A DNA stretch of 64,000 bases, taken from Vreelandella lionensis. GTDB taxonomy: Bacteria; Pseudomonadota; Gammaproteobacteria; Pseudomonadales; Halomonadaceae. Position numbers and translations under genes: made by a program. Below are positions 17,389 to 27,103 of the stretch, piece by piece. Positions within the stretch are counted from its first letter, which is position 1; the number at the start of each line of letters is the position of its first letter. The notes under the pieces were generated by a model, which worked only from the letters and a program-made list of their open reading frames with translations, made no database searches and had not been told where the DNA came from. The stretch covers positions 58,613 to 122,612 of the forward strand of contig NZ_MWVI01000086.1 in assembly GCF_002087295.1 (NCBI RefSeq). The letters run 5' to 3'.

Positions 17389-17955
17389 ATGAAGAAGAAA
17401 TACACCGCTGCTGGGCTGCTAGCCGTTGCCTTGGTCTCCTGCACAATGGCCTACCAGTTTGCGATGGCCGAAGAGCGGGCCGCACAGGCGTGGCGCCCTA
17501 GCCAGGATTCGCAGCTTCAGAGCCTTGATGCACGGTTGGGCGAAAAAGTGCGCGAGTTCCTGGAGTTGAACGAGCTGCTAAGCAGGCAGCTTGAAGATGT
17601 GAGGCTGCAGCAGGCAGGGCAGCAGGATACCCCCTTGCTGACGGGCAACGCTTTTGTGCCCGAGCCACTTGTACCAGAGCCTGCTATGCCAGAGCCGGTG
17701 GAGATAACGCCGGAGGTGGTTGCGCCGCCACCCCCGCCACCAGAGCCTCCTGTCAGGCAGGCACCCTGGTGGAGCCGTTATCAGCTCAGCATGGTGGTGT
17801 ACTCGGATACCTCCCGCTCAGCGGTAATCAATGGGCGTTATGTGCGCCGTGGCGATGCGGTGACATCCGGCGTGGTGGTTCGTGATATCAGGCCCAACCA
17901 GGTGACGTTGGCACGCGGTGGTGAAACAGCACGCTTAACGATTGGAGCTGAATAA
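17389..17955 (+). CDS. MshK/PilP/GspC-like periplasmic protein
   Basis: A 188-aa protein anchored by an N-terminal hydrophobic segment (about 6-25), then a coiled coil, a Pro/Glu-rich linker with PPPPPPEPP at about 110-120, and a C-terminal HR-like domain with SAVINGRYVRRGD and V..I.PNQVTL. That arrangement is typical of proteins that dock the inner-membrane complex to the secretin. Ribosome site TGGAGCG precedes ATG 17389. Its TAA stop shares a base with the next start. Confidence 0.68.
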   Translation: MKKKYTAAGLLAVALVSCTMAYQFAMAEERAAQAWRPSQDSQLQSLDARLGEKVREFLELNELLSRQLEDVRLQQAGQQDTPLLTGNAFVPEPLVPEPAMPEPVEITPEVVAPPPPPPEPPVRQAPWWSRYQLSMVVYSDTSRSAVINGRYVRRGDAVTSGVVVRDIRPNQVTLARGGETARLTIGAE

Positions 17956-18569
17956 TGACGTTACGCCGCCTGTTGATATGGAGCATCGCGCTGCTTGGAC
18001 TGTTGACTGCAGTGCTTTGGTGGGTGGGCCGGCAACCTGCGCCGGTAAGCCCAGCGGCACAAGTGCCCGCTGTGGTAATGCCGCCTTCTTCCTCGCCTGT
18101 AGAAGGTGGAGGTGCCTCTACGGATGTTGATGCCCTTTGGCGGCGCTATGAGGCGTTGAACGAAGCCGCTGCGACTGCCTCTGCACCTGTGGAAGGGGAG
18201 CAGGGGGGAATGAGTTCATCAGCTGAGCCCCGTTCACCGGAACAGATGCTATCTGAGGCAGCGCAGCAGCGTCAGGCACTGCGCGAGGGCATCCGACAAC
18301 GCAGTGAGGCGGTCCGGGCCGCGCGTGATGACGCGTTGGCGCAGATTCGGGACCTTGAACCAGACGATGTCGATGGATTGATGGATGTGATTCAAGGCTT
18401 CAACCAGCAAATGCGGGAGAACGGGGTAGAGGAGCAGATTGATATCGGTGGGATGCGTCAGCAACGAGTAAGTAGCCAGAGGCTTGCTGAGGTCAGCCAA
18501 GCGATGCTGGATGAAGCGCTGAAAGGTGAGAATGGCAAACCCGCAGCGGCTTCAAGAGCTAAGTCGTGA
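17955..18569 (+). CDS. Membrane-anchored coiled-coil protein of unknown function in the filament operon
   Basis: A 204-aa protein with one N-terminal transmembrane segment (about 6-24), a Pro/Ser/Ala-rich stretch, then charged helices likely to form a coiled coil from about residue 90 to the end. I recognise no family. It begins on the last base of the MshK-like gene, and a 36-aa frame overlaps its end. Its position between the inner-membrane complex and the pilin/secretin genes suggests a periplasmic accessory of the machine. Confidence 0.75.
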   Translation: MTLRRLLIWSIALLGLLTAVLWWVGRQPAPVSPAAQVPAVVMPPSSSPVEGGGASTDVDALWRRYEALNEAAATASAPVEGEQGGMSSSAEPRSPEQMLSEAAQQRQALREGIRQRSEAVRAARDDALAQIRDLEPDDVDGLMDVIQGFNQQMRENGVEEQIDIGGMRQQRVSSQRLAEVSQAMLDEALKGENGKPAAASRAKS

Positions 18570-18642
18570 GATGAGTGCATTACAACAAGAGGTGATTGAC
18601 CTTCATTCGATGCGTTCAAGTGGTGGGCAGGAGCAGCCATGA
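18532..18642 (+). CDS. 36-aa coiled-coil mini-protein, overlapping frames at both ends
   Basis: ATG 18532 lies within the end of the preceding gene in a different frame, with a strong AAGG five bases ahead. The stop TGA overlaps the ATG of the next pilin-like gene (ATGA at 18639-18642). The product contains LQELSREMSALQQEVIDL, a good amphipathic helix. The good ribosome site and exact stop/start overlap suggest a real translated frame or a coupling peptide for the following pilin gene. Too short to judge by homology. Confidence 0.5.
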   Translation: MANPQRLQELSREMSALQQEVIDLHSMRSSGGQEQP

Positions 18643-19417
18643 CGGTTGACGCGTACCCCCTCCGCCAGCGTGGGTTCACTCTCTTGGAGCTGGCGCTGGT
18701 CTTGGCGCTGCTGGGCGGGATGGCGCTGGTGGCGATGCACTATCGCCCTAATGCGTTGAGCCAGGATGATGCCATTGCCCAGGGTTACCACGACCAGATC
18801 GCTGCAGCTCTCTATCGTTATGCTGAGCGCCACTACCGGCTGCCCTGCGCCGATACCAACGGTGATGGTTTTGAAGGTGGCAGCGGAGGTGGCTGCGGGC
18901 AGGGGGAGATAACCCATATGGCTGGTGGTGTGCCTTTTCTCACCCTTGGTATGACGAGGCGCAAGGGTTAAGCAAAGCGGTTCGCGAGCGCTTTGTCTAT
19001 GGTGTCTTTCGCGATAATACCGCTGATACCGACCTAGCGGCATTAGCTGAACGAACTGGTGACCCGCCCGGCAGTGCCGGGTATCTCAGCCTGGATGACC
19101 TACGTTACGCCCTGCACAGCCTGGGCCAGCAGGATTTTGATAATGAGCACATCTACGTGACCGGTGATGAACAGCAAGCAGGAGCGGCTGATTGCAGCGG
19201 AAACCCTATCACCAACCTAGCATTTTTCGTTGCCTACGCAGGCACAAGAGATGCCGATAGGAATGAGAAACCCTTTGATGGCGAAAATAGCAGCCTCCGT
19301 TGGCCTTCGGGCAGCGGGCTCTGTGTATCCGGCCCGCTGACCGCACAAGGGGAGCAGTATGACGATGCCGTTATTGCGGTGGGCTTTGCCGAACTGCTTG
19401 GCTATTTAAGCCAATAA
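18639..19417 (+). pseudogene. Pilin-like protein, family B, first copy (one frame disruption)
   Basis: The N-terminus has the prepilin site G|FTLLEL and a hydrophobic helix, followed by RLPCADTNGDG and PFLTLG. The frame then closes at 18971. A second frame resumes at about 18950 with YDEAQGLSKAVRERFVYGVFRD and continues through DADRNEKPFDG and YDDAVIAVGFAEL to 19417, exactly the motif order of the three other family B pilins. Adding one T in GGT-AT near 18950 joins the halves (TLGYDEA) into about 259 aa. A consensus error or a recent deletion is likely; both halves look well conserved. Confidence 0.8.
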
Positions 19418-19468
19418 CTTGCAAAACAACACATTGAGTACGGAATTAGGCGCATCAGGAGCAGCCAC

Positions 19469-21166
19469 ATGAACCTTGACCCTCAACTATCTCTTTACCC
19501 TAGACGAGGCCTCTGGATAGGTGCCTTGCTGGCTGCGTCAGTAACTGGCTGTGCCGTTGGCCCCTCCAAAATGGATGCCGAAAGGGTTCAAACGGTGGAT
19601 GACCGTTCGCAGGCGCTATTACAAGAGCGGCTAGTGCAAGAGTCAGAGAAGTTACGCCTTCTGCAAGATGAGCTTAGGCAGAATTTGGAGCAACAGCAGG
19701 AAGTGGTGTTGGAGCCAGTGGTTCCCCGCTATAACCCTCTTGATGCTGTGAACGTTACATTACAGGCAGACGATGTTGATGTACGTAACCTGCTCAAGGC
19801 GATTGCTGATCAGGCAGGGCTGAACTTGGTGCTGCCTGCTTCGCTGTCGCGCCAGCCGCGCACGCTGTCGCTGTCGCTTAGTTCGGTGCCTGCTAGCCAA
19901 GCCTTTGAGGAGATCACTAAGGCGCTAGATCTGGCCGGGCATGTCCGCGATAACATGCTGGTGGTAGAGGAGTTTGAAGAGCGGATTTTCGATATGGATT
20001 TCCTGCTTACCATGAGTACGGCTGATTTCAACGCGGGGGGCGATGTATTCGGTGCCGGTAATACCGGTGGCGATGGCGGGTCGGCTTCGGGTGGCGGCTC
20101 AGGTAGCAGCGGGCTGCGCAGCAGCTTTTCAATCTCTGGGCGCAATACCAATGATGTGAACCCTTACGAGCAGATTGACCGGATGTTGGCATCGCTGATC
20201 GGCGGGCAGGGTAATGGAGAGGGCGGTATGGGGCAGCAAGGGGTGCCGACCTATATGCTGAACCGCTCCACCGGTACGCTGTTTGTTCGTGGGCGCCCAT
20301 CTCAGCTGGCGGCGGTCGGACGTTTGGTTGAGCACTATAAGTCGGTGTTAAACCGACAGGTGCTGATCGAGGCGCAGATTCTTGATGTCGAACTTAACGA
20401 CCAGTTCAGCTATGGCGTTGATTGGAGTTTCCTACGTAACCAGGTGGCTTTGTCCTACTCGTCTAACCCGATGGCGCTGGGTGCGATCGACTCATTGGTG
20501 CCAGGGGCGGAGAATGCGGGCCGCAGCGTGTTGATTCCGTCTACTGCGCTAGGTACGTCGGGTACGCCATCGCTGGGCCTTGCTCAGTCGGGCAGTAACC
20601 ACAATATCGGGCTCGACCTGATGAAAACCTTTGGCACGGTGCATATCCTATCTAACCCGTCGATTCGGGTGCGCAACACTCAGCCCGCCGTGGTGAGTGT
20701 GGGTAGCAACATGCGTTATATCGCCCAGTCCAGCTCTAATACGCAAAACGGTGGCGGCGGCTTGCTGGCGACCACGTCCAATGTGGTGACGTCTAATGTA
20801 TTTGATGGCGTGATGCTGGGGGTGATTCCGTTTGTGTCCGAGGATGGTGCTATCCATCTCACCATTAACCCGATGCAAACCTCTGTGCAGGCCTCTTCTA
20901 TGGAGCTAGTAGAGGTAGGCAGCACGCAGAATCCGCTGAAAATCTCGCTCCCCCGGGTGGACTTCAAGGGTATGACCACATCGTTGTCTCTGAACGACGG
21001 TGACATGGTCATTATCGGTGGTCTTATCGGTGAAAGTGGTAACCGTTCAAGGGATGGGGTGCCCGGTATTACGGATGTCCCTCTGTTCGGCAGCGTGCTG
21101 GGTGGGCAGTCTGAATCGACCACGGCACGCGAGCTAGTTCTCGTGCTGCGCGTTCAGATTTTGTAA
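19469..21166 (+). CDS. mshL: MshL-like outer-membrane secretin lipoprotein
   Basis: A 565-aa secretin. The signal peptide ends in a lipobox with SVTGC, Cys at about residue 28. A coiled coil (55-85) precedes the short STN-like domain (VTLQADDVDVRNLLKAIADQAGLN), followed by a Gly/Ser-rich loop, an N1-like domain (LFVRGRPSQLAAVGRLVEHY) and the C-terminal beta barrel with VHILSNPSIRVRNTQPAVVSVG, VSEDGAIHLTINP and DGDMVIIGGLI. It forms the outer-membrane pore for the filament. Name follows the MSHA set because of its neighbours. Confidence 0.85.
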   Translation: MNLDPQLSLYPRRGLWIGALLAASVTGCAVGPSKMDAERVQTVDDRSQALLQERLVQESEKLRLLQDELRQNLEQQQEVVLEPVVPRYNPLDAVNVTLQADDVDVRNLLKAIADQAGLNLVLPASLSRQPRTLSLSLSSVPASQAFEEITKALDLAGHVRDNMLVVEEFEERIFDMDFLLTMSTADFNAGGDVFGAGNTGGDGGSASGGGSGSSGLRSSFSISGRNTNDVNPYEQIDRMLASLIGGQGNGEGGMGQQGVPTYMLNRSTGTLFVRGRPSQLAAVGRLVEHYKSVLNRQVLIEAQILDVELNDQFSYGVDWSFLRNQVALSYSSNPMALGAIDSLVPGAENAGRSVLIPSTALGTSGTPSLGLAQSGSNHNIGLDLMKTFGTVHILSNPSIRVRNTQPAVVSVGSNMRYIAQSSSNTQNGGGGLLATTSNVVTSNVFDGVMLGVIPFVSEDGAIHLTINPMQTSVQASSMELVEVGSTQNPLKISLPRVDFKGMTTSLSLNDGDMVIIGGLIGESGNRSRDGVPGITDVPLFGSVLGGQSESTTARELVLVLRVQIL

Positions 21167-21177
21167 GCCGGATTCCC

Positions 21178-22089
21178 ATGAGCTTAGTTTTCGACGCATT
21201 GCGCCAGCATGGCACTCATCCTACGCAAGCTCCCACTCAGTTGGGTAGTGTGGTCACCCCTGGCCAACGTCGATGGCGGAGGGGTTTGGTGGCGGGGTTA
21301 GTTTGTGTCACCGTTGCGGGGCTGTTCCTATGGGAACATTTTTATGCGGCAGAGCGTATCGCGCCGCGCAATGTTTCAGCCGCGTTGCCTGTGGAGCCTT
21401 CCGCACCTACTGTGTCGTCAGCTCCGCAGGAGGTTGTGGTGGTGGATATTGCTTTGCCAACGCCAACGCCAACGCCAACGCCAACGCCGCCACAAGCACA
21501 GGCTCAAGCGCCAGCGCCGTCAGGTGGTTCCCGGCTATCGGGGGATGCCCTGGCACGGCTTGCCGCAACGGCTTCAGTGATAGAAGTAGCAGCCGTTAGC
21601 CAGCCAGAGGTGGCGGCAGTTGGCGAGATAGACACGTCAGTGCCCGCTCTTGAGTCTGAGCCCGAGCCTGGGCTTGAGCCTAAACCCGAGGCTGAGCTTT
21701 CAATGGTGGTAGAGACTGCGCCTCCGGCTGAGGTAAATCCGGCAGAACTGTTTGCGGCCTTCAATGCGGCGCTGTCGGCGGGCCAACTGCCCCAGGCGGA
21801 AGAGGTTATTGAGCGTGCTCGGTCTGCGCTAGGCGAATCGCATCTGATCGTTGCTCGTATGCAGGGCTATTACTGTATGAGGGCAGATTGCCCGGCGCAG
21901 GCACGCCAAGCCTACTCCACGATTCTTGCTCGTCTGCCAAGAGATCGCGAAGCGGGCTATAACCTGGCGGTTTTAGACTGGCAGGCTGGGCAACATGCCG
22001 AGGCGGCTAAGCGGGTGCGTGCGCTGCTGGCGCAGTACCCAGCAGACGACGCCTTACGCGCACTACAGCGGCAAATGGGAGCGCATTGA
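21178..22089 (+). CDS. MshN-like membrane-anchored TPR protein
   Basis: A 303-aa protein. The N-terminal MSLVFDALRQ resembles GspB/MshN starts, a transmembrane helix spans about 38-56, then a long Pro/Glu/Thr-rich linker (with repeated TP) and C-terminal TPR-like helices from about 185 to 300. In MSHA operons this position is held by MshN. The linker DNA has a run of CCAACG repeats at about 21458-21488. It overlaps the following gene by four bases. Confidence 0.68.
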   Translation: MSLVFDALRQHGTHPTQAPTQLGSVVTPGQRRWRRGLVAGLVCVTVAGLFLWEHFYAAERIAPRNVSAALPVEPSAPTVSSAPQEVVVVDIALPTPTPTPTPTPPQAQAQAPAPSGGSRLSGDALARLAATASVIEVAAVSQPEVAAVGEIDTSVPALESEPEPGLEPKPEAELSMVVETAPPAEVNPAELFAAFNAALSAGQLPQAEEVIERARSALGESHLIVARMQGYYCMRADCPAQARQAYSTILARLPRDREAGYNLAVLDWQAGQHAEAAKRVRALLAQYPADDALRALQRQMGAH

Positions 22090-23723
22090 TGAGTAGCGGA
22101 TTTCCATTGTCGGCTTACCTGCAGCACTTAGGGTTTACGCGTAACCCGTTTCCGGTAACGCCGGATGAGCACGGCATCTTCTTTTCTGCTCGGTTGGCAG
22201 AACAGTTCACTGAGTTGTTGCACTTCATTGAGCAGCGCAAGGGGTTCATGCTTGTAACCGGTGATGTCGGCGTTGGTAAAACGACGCTCTCCCGGGCGCT
22301 ACTAACGCGTTTGGCCGAGCAGGGGGCGTGTACCGCGCTGGTGTTCAATACGTTTCTTCAAGGTGCCGACCTGTTAAGGGCAATCAACCGTGATTTTGGT
22401 GTGACGGCCGCTGGCGATAGCCTAGAGGCACAGCTGCAGGCACTGAATACTTGGTTGCTGCAGCAGCATGAAAAGGGTCGTAACTGTGTATTGATTCTGG
22501 ATGATGCTCAAGGGTTGGATGTACCCAGCCTTGAGCTGGTAGGTCGTTGAGCAACTTGGAGGCCAGCCAGGCCAAGCTGCTACAAATTGTGATGGTGGCC
22601 CAGCCGGAAATTCGCTTGACCCTGGATCGTCATGACATGCGGCAGCTGGCAAGCCGTATTGCACTGCGCCTTGAGCTGACCCCGCTGACGTTGAACGAGT
22701 TGGATGTCTATCTGCATCATCGGTTGCAGTGGGCAGGCTGCCCAGAGGTGTTGACCGTTGATCGCAGTGCTTTGCGACGGTTGCATCGCTATAGCATGGG
22801 CTATATTCGCCGGGTGCATATCCTGCTTGACCGCTGCCTCTACGGTTTGGTTGCTACGGGCACCACGCGTATTAGCGCTGGGTTAGTGGACACCGCCGCG
22901 AAGGAACTGAGCTTAGTGCCAGCCCCCAAGCGCCGCGCTTACCGCTCGCTGGTGATGGGAAGCGTGCTGGTAATGGGTAGCGTTGCGGGGGCTGTGGGGC
23001 TGGCGGCGGTGGCCGGCTACCCACTTGACCTGCTCTCGACTCCCTCAACGCCAATAGTGGAAGTACCGCCGCAGCAGGCGGGCATAGACCTGCAAGCGGA
23101 GCCTCAAAAAGCTGCGCCTCAGCCTCAGCCTCAGCCCTCAGCCTCAGCAACAAGCAACACCTCAAGAGGCGGTGGTGCAAGCAGTGGTGTCTCAAGAGGC
23201 TTTTCAAGAAGCAACTCAAAACGTTAATCAAGAGGCTGCCTCAACTACAGAGCAGCAAGAAGCTGTTCAGGTCGTCGACTTTGCATGGCAGGCCTTTACA
23301 GCCACCTATACGCCTCTGCCCCCGGTGGAGGCTCCTCCGCAGCATTGGGCGGATGTGGTTGAGTGGCTGCCAGCACGGAGTGAGGAGCAACCCTGGGTAC
23401 CGGTGCTGCTGCCGAGCGAATGGGAGCAGGGGTGTAATGACCAGCCGCTTTACCCGCTGAGCGATGGGCGGCTAGCACTGTTTCAATCAGCACTACCCGT
23501 GGCGCCCCAACCTTTTGGTGAAGAGGGAGAGCCGTTATTTGCCTTGCAGCTGGCGCTGGTCGAGCGCTTGCTGTTAGCGCCTGAGGCGGTGGATGGTGTG
23601 ATGGGGCCGCGCACGGCGAATGCACTAGCTCAGTTTCAGAAGCAGAGCGGCCTGCTAGCGAGCGGCCAGCCGGATGCGGAAACCTCCTATCTGCTGAGCT
23701 GCCTGGGTGAGGGTGGTTTATGA
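22086..23723 (+). pseudogene. ExeA/MshM-like AAA ATPase with peptidoglycan-binding C-terminus (two compensating frame disruptions)
   Basis: Three overlapping frames make one protein. 22086-22550 carries the AAA module (Walker A GDVGVGKTT, Walker B VLILDDAQ). 22547-23227 resumes with LSNLEASQAKLLQIVMVAQPE, the rest of the ATPase and a transmembrane helix at about bases 22955-23030. 23172-23723 holds a peptidoglycan-binding domain 1 (DGVMGPRTANALAQFQ). One missing G near 22543-22546 (LELVGRLSNLE is restored) and one extra C at 23135-23137 inside CCTCAG repeats explain both shifts; the overall length stays in frame. Such ATPases help secretins through the cell wall. Confidence 0.82.
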
Positions 23724-24976
23724 GCGAAGCTGCCTTTCGCTACGTGTTCTATCGGGTGGTGTCGAACCAAGGCCGCGTGCGTGCTGGGTTGTCGAAACTA
23801 CCGGTGACCGATTACAGCAATGCTCACCCGTTAGTAGAGCGCCGTGAACAAGCCGTGGTGCTGCAGCTCTATGTGCTACCGGCGCTGATGCTGCCGCTGC
23901 TGGACGGCTTGGCTCTTTTTATGCGCCGTAGTATCCCTATCGCGTTGCTGGCGGAGTTTCTGCATAGCCTGGGGCTGATGCTACGCAGTGGCCTGCCGGT
24001 CGATATGGCACTTAAAGATTTGCGTGATGATGCTAAACATCCGGCGCTCAAGGCGCTGACAGCAGACCTGCAGAGTGGCGTTAGGGCCGGTAATACGCTC
24101 TCTTCAAGGCTCTCATTTTACCCACACTTGGTGCCAGCCACCGTTCGGCACCTTGTCGATATTGGTGAGCGCTCGGGCAACCTCGACCGCGTGCTAATGG
24201 ATGCCTCCGAACATCTGGGGCGTATTACCGCCCTGCGCCGGGATGTCTCACGCGCTTTGATCTATCCATTTTTCGTCGTACTCACCATCGTGATAGCGGC
24301 ACTGTTCTGGGTGTACTACGTACTGCCTGATCTGGCCAATATGTTTCGCCAGATGGGAGCCCATCTGCCCCCGTTGACCCAGAGTGTGCTGAGCGCTGTG
24401 CACTGGATGCGCGAGCTGCTGGCGGCTTATGGCTACTGGGTGTTAGCAGCTGTTGTGGTGTTACCGATGCTATTGAGCCGGAGCCAGCGGGTTAGGGCCG
24501 GGTTTTATTGGCTGGCTTACCACCTTCCGATTAGCCGCACGCTGGTGCGCACGTCCGCCATGGCATTTATCAGCGAATACTTGGCGCTGCTAGTAGCGGC
24601 GGGCATCAATCTATTGGATGGACTAGCTATTTTGGAGGCGGCAACCCGCAATGAGGTGTATCGCGATGCGATTCGCCAGGCCCGACAAGGAGTAATGCGC
24701 GGTAATACGCTGGCAAGTGGTCTGGAGCGCAGCGGTGTGTTTTCACCGCTGATGATTCGTTTGATCAATGTGGGAGAGCAGAGCGGCAACCTGGATGGCC
24801 AGTTGCGTACGTTAGCCGACGAGTACCGGCGGCGGCTTAACCATCTAGTCGCCACCCTTGCCGAGGTCATCAAACCCGCCGTACTGCTTTTGGCTGGCGC
24901 GCTGTTCATCTTCGTCGTGGTGGTGTTTTTGCTGCCGGTATACGACCTCATTGCGCAAAGCACACAGCTTCGCTGA
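23720..24976 (+). CDS. GspF/MshG-like inner-membrane platform protein
   Basis: A 418-aa polytopic protein with two repeated GspF domains. The motifs LHSLGLMLRSGLPVDMALKDL and IGERSGNLDRVL in the first half are echoed by LALLVAAGINLLDGLAIL and VGEQSGNLDGQL in the second. Transmembrane segments lie at about 190-215, 235-255 and 390-412. It sits at the membrane base of the machine, where it interacts with the MshE-like ATPase. Starts on the stop of the preceding gene. Confidence 0.88.
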   Translation: MSEAAFRYVFYRVVSNQGRVRAGLSKLPVTDYSNAHPLVERREQAVVLQLYVLPALMLPLLDGLALFMRRSIPIALLAEFLHSLGLMLRSGLPVDMALKDLRDDAKHPALKALTADLQSGVRAGNTLSSRLSFYPHLVPATVRHLVDIGERSGNLDRVLMDASEHLGRITALRRDVSRALIYPFFVVLTIVIAALFWVYYVLPDLANMFRQMGAHLPPLTQSVLSAVHWMRELLAAYGYWVLAAVVVLPMLLSRSQRVRAGFYWLAYHLPISRTLVRTSAMAFISEYLALLVAAGINLLDGLAILEAATRNEVYRDAIRQARQGVMRGNTLASGLERSGVFSPLMIRLINVGEQSGNLDGQLRTLADEYRRRLNHLVATLAEVIKPAVLLLAGALFIFVVVVFLLPVYDLIAQSTQLR

Positions 24977-24988
24977 ATAGGATTCGTG

Positions 24989-27103
24989 ATGCCCCAATTT
25001 TCAATGGCTCAAACACGTCATTGCCGCGGCTTTTCGCTGCTGGAGTTACTTGCCTTACTGGCGCTGCTCACAGGGCTGGTGTCGGCACTGCTTTACAAAA
25101 CCCTTGATGTCAGTGTTCAAGTAACACAGCAAAATACAGAGACAGCGCTGGCAGCAGCCGATGAACAGTTACGCCAGTTCGCCGCTTGGAATGGGCGGTT
25201 GCCCTGCCCTGATACTACTGGGAATGGGATTGAAAATTGTAGTGGGGGGGCGCAAAAAGGGAACTTACCCTACCGCACCCTAGGGCTGGCTGCAGTGGGT
25301 TATACGGTGGGGGAGCAGGGGAGCCGTGCGATGATTTACGGGGTCTACCGTAATGAGGTCGCAGACGCCGATTTGGCAGCAACTGCCGAGCGCTTCAAAC
25401 CCACCAATGCCGATGCAACGGCGTATGATCTGGGCAATGAGAATACGCTCGATTTCTGTTCAGCGTTGGAAGACGCCTCAGAGTTGGCGCAGAACGATAA
25501 CTATCTGCACATCAGTGACACCAACGACACAGCGGTAGCTATGGCCTACATGCTGGCCAGCCCGGGAGCCTCTAATGCTGATAGCGATATTAATGACGAT
25601 CGCTACGACGGGCTGAACAGCACGAGCAGCACCGGCTTCAATGCCTCGCAAACGCCGGTTTCCGCAAACTACGACGATATTACCCAAGGGCGCGGCCTCG
25701 CCGAGCTTTACGAACTGTTGCACTGTGAAATAAGCCAGCGCTCGTTAAACCTGTCGGCCAACGCGATTGCGCTGGAAGAGGAGAACATCGCTTTTGCTGA
25801 GTCTAACCAGGAGAGTGCAGACCAGGGGGTATTAATGAATGCCGTGGGTAGTGCGTTGACCGCGTGGTCTATGGGGCAGGCGGTGGCTGGGTTGAGTGGT
25901 GCTATTGAGGTTCAGACGATTTCGACCGGTTTGTTAGCAACGGCCACGGCCACCTGCGCGGTACCGCCCTTTGCTGGCTGTGCGCTGGTGCCTGTTTATA
26001 CGGCGGCCGTCTCTGCCGCTGGCAGTGGTGTTACCTTGTCAGGTATTGCGGTTGGTCTTTCTGGCACTGCCTTGGGTTTACAAATTACCTCTACAGCGCT
26101 GTATGACACCATCGCTGATAAGGCGGGAGTACCAGACACTTTTGAAGGTGAGCTGGGGATTACTCAGGACAACGTCAATGATGCACAGGATAAATATGCC
26201 CAGGCTAACGTGGGTGCTCAGGAGGCTGAAAGCACCTATCAAAATGAATTAGCACAGTACGAATCAGGGCCAAAGGCAGCTGCTGTTGCCAGCAATAATA
26301 CGCTAGAAGACGAGATTCGTAAGTTGTCAGGTGATAGCCAAGACAACGCATTTGATGACCTTTACGGGTTCCCGCGTCCAGAAGATCTAGACCCGGAAGA
26401 TCCACCAGACGAGGCCGATGTCATTATCGGGGTTGAGCCCGTTATTGATGCTTGGCTCAGCACGGCGGCATCGGCAGAGCAAATGGGCAATGTCGATTTA
26501 GTGGATGAGGATGGCAACCCATTTACCGATGAAAATGGTAATCCCATTGACCTTGATGCCGACGCAGAGGCTGCAAGAGTGTTTGCCAGCAATCGTATTG
26601 CCGAGGTTCGCCAGGGTTTCGAAGCCACTTCCACTTGCATCGATGAACAAGTTTGCCCCTTGGTGACAGCCTTTGATGCGCATGTCGAGGCCTACACGGC
26701 GGCGCGAGAAGCCTGGTATGCAGTAGAGGCTCTACGTGCAAAGGCCGACGCGGCGCGTACTGAGGCCGACGGTGCTTATGACGCCTACGGTGCGCTCGAC
26801 TGTGCCTTTAATTCCAATAGTGATTATGACACTAAGACCAATAGCTGTACTGCTGGTGCGCCCGGCAGCAGTGCAGGGAGCGCTGATCAAGATTTCTGTG
26901 ATGCTTCAAGCGACGCTTACGATGAGGACTCCTGTGCGGCGTGGCAAGATGCTCAAAATTCCAACCCTGTATGTGAAGAAGGCGGTGAGTACTATGACGC
27001 TGACGTAGGTGCCGCTGTGGGAGAAAGGGCCGAGAAGATAACGATGTTCAGCGGTATGGATAACTTGGTGCAGCAACTGGATAGCAAAGGAACCGTACGA
27101 TGA
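24989..27103 (+). CDS. Giant pilin-like protein, family B, second copy
   Basis: 704 aa, about four times a usual pseudopilin. N-terminus: prepilin site G|FSLLELL and hydrophobic helix. Next the family B domain: GRLPCPDTTGNG, YRTLGL, VYRNEVADADLA, DADSDIN...YDGLN and YDDITQGRGLAEL. After that comes a Gly/Ala-rich hydrophobic stretch at about residues 281-372, a coiled coil at about 390-430, an acidic region and a Cys-rich C-terminal part with several DxDxD-like clusters that could bind calcium. ATG 24989 has AGGA six bases ahead. No known family covers the C-terminal half. Confidence 0.78.
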   Translation: MPQFSMAQTRHCRGFSLLELLALLALLTGLVSALLYKTLDVSVQVTQQNTETALAAADEQLRQFAAWNGRLPCPDTTGNGIENCSGGAQKGNLPYRTLGLAAVGYTVGEQGSRAMIYGVYRNEVADADLAATAERFKPTNADATAYDLGNENTLDFCSALEDASELAQNDNYLHISDTNDTAVAMAYMLASPGASNADSDINDDRYDGLNSTSSTGFNASQTPVSANYDDITQGRGLAELYELLHCEISQRSLNLSANAIALEEENIAFAESNQESADQGVLMNAVGSALTAWSMGQAVAGLSGAIEVQTISTGLLATATATCAVPPFAGCALVPVYTAAVSAAGSGVTLSGIAVGLSGTALGLQITSTALYDTIADKAGVPDTFEGELGITQDNVNDAQDKYAQANVGAQEAESTYQNELAQYESGPKAAAVASNNTLEDEIRKLSGDSQDNAFDDLYGFPRPEDLDPEDPPDEADVIIGVEPVIDAWLSTAASAEQMGNVDLVDEDGNPFTDENGNPIDLDADAEAARVFASNRIAEVRQGFEATSTCIDEQVCPLVTAFDAHVEAYTAAREAWYAVEALRAKADAARTEADGAYDAYGALDCAFNSNSDYDTKTNSCTAGAPGSSAGSADQDFCDASSDAYDEDSCAAWQDAQNSNPVCEEGGEYYDADVGAAVGERAEKITMFSGMDNLVQQLDSKGTVR

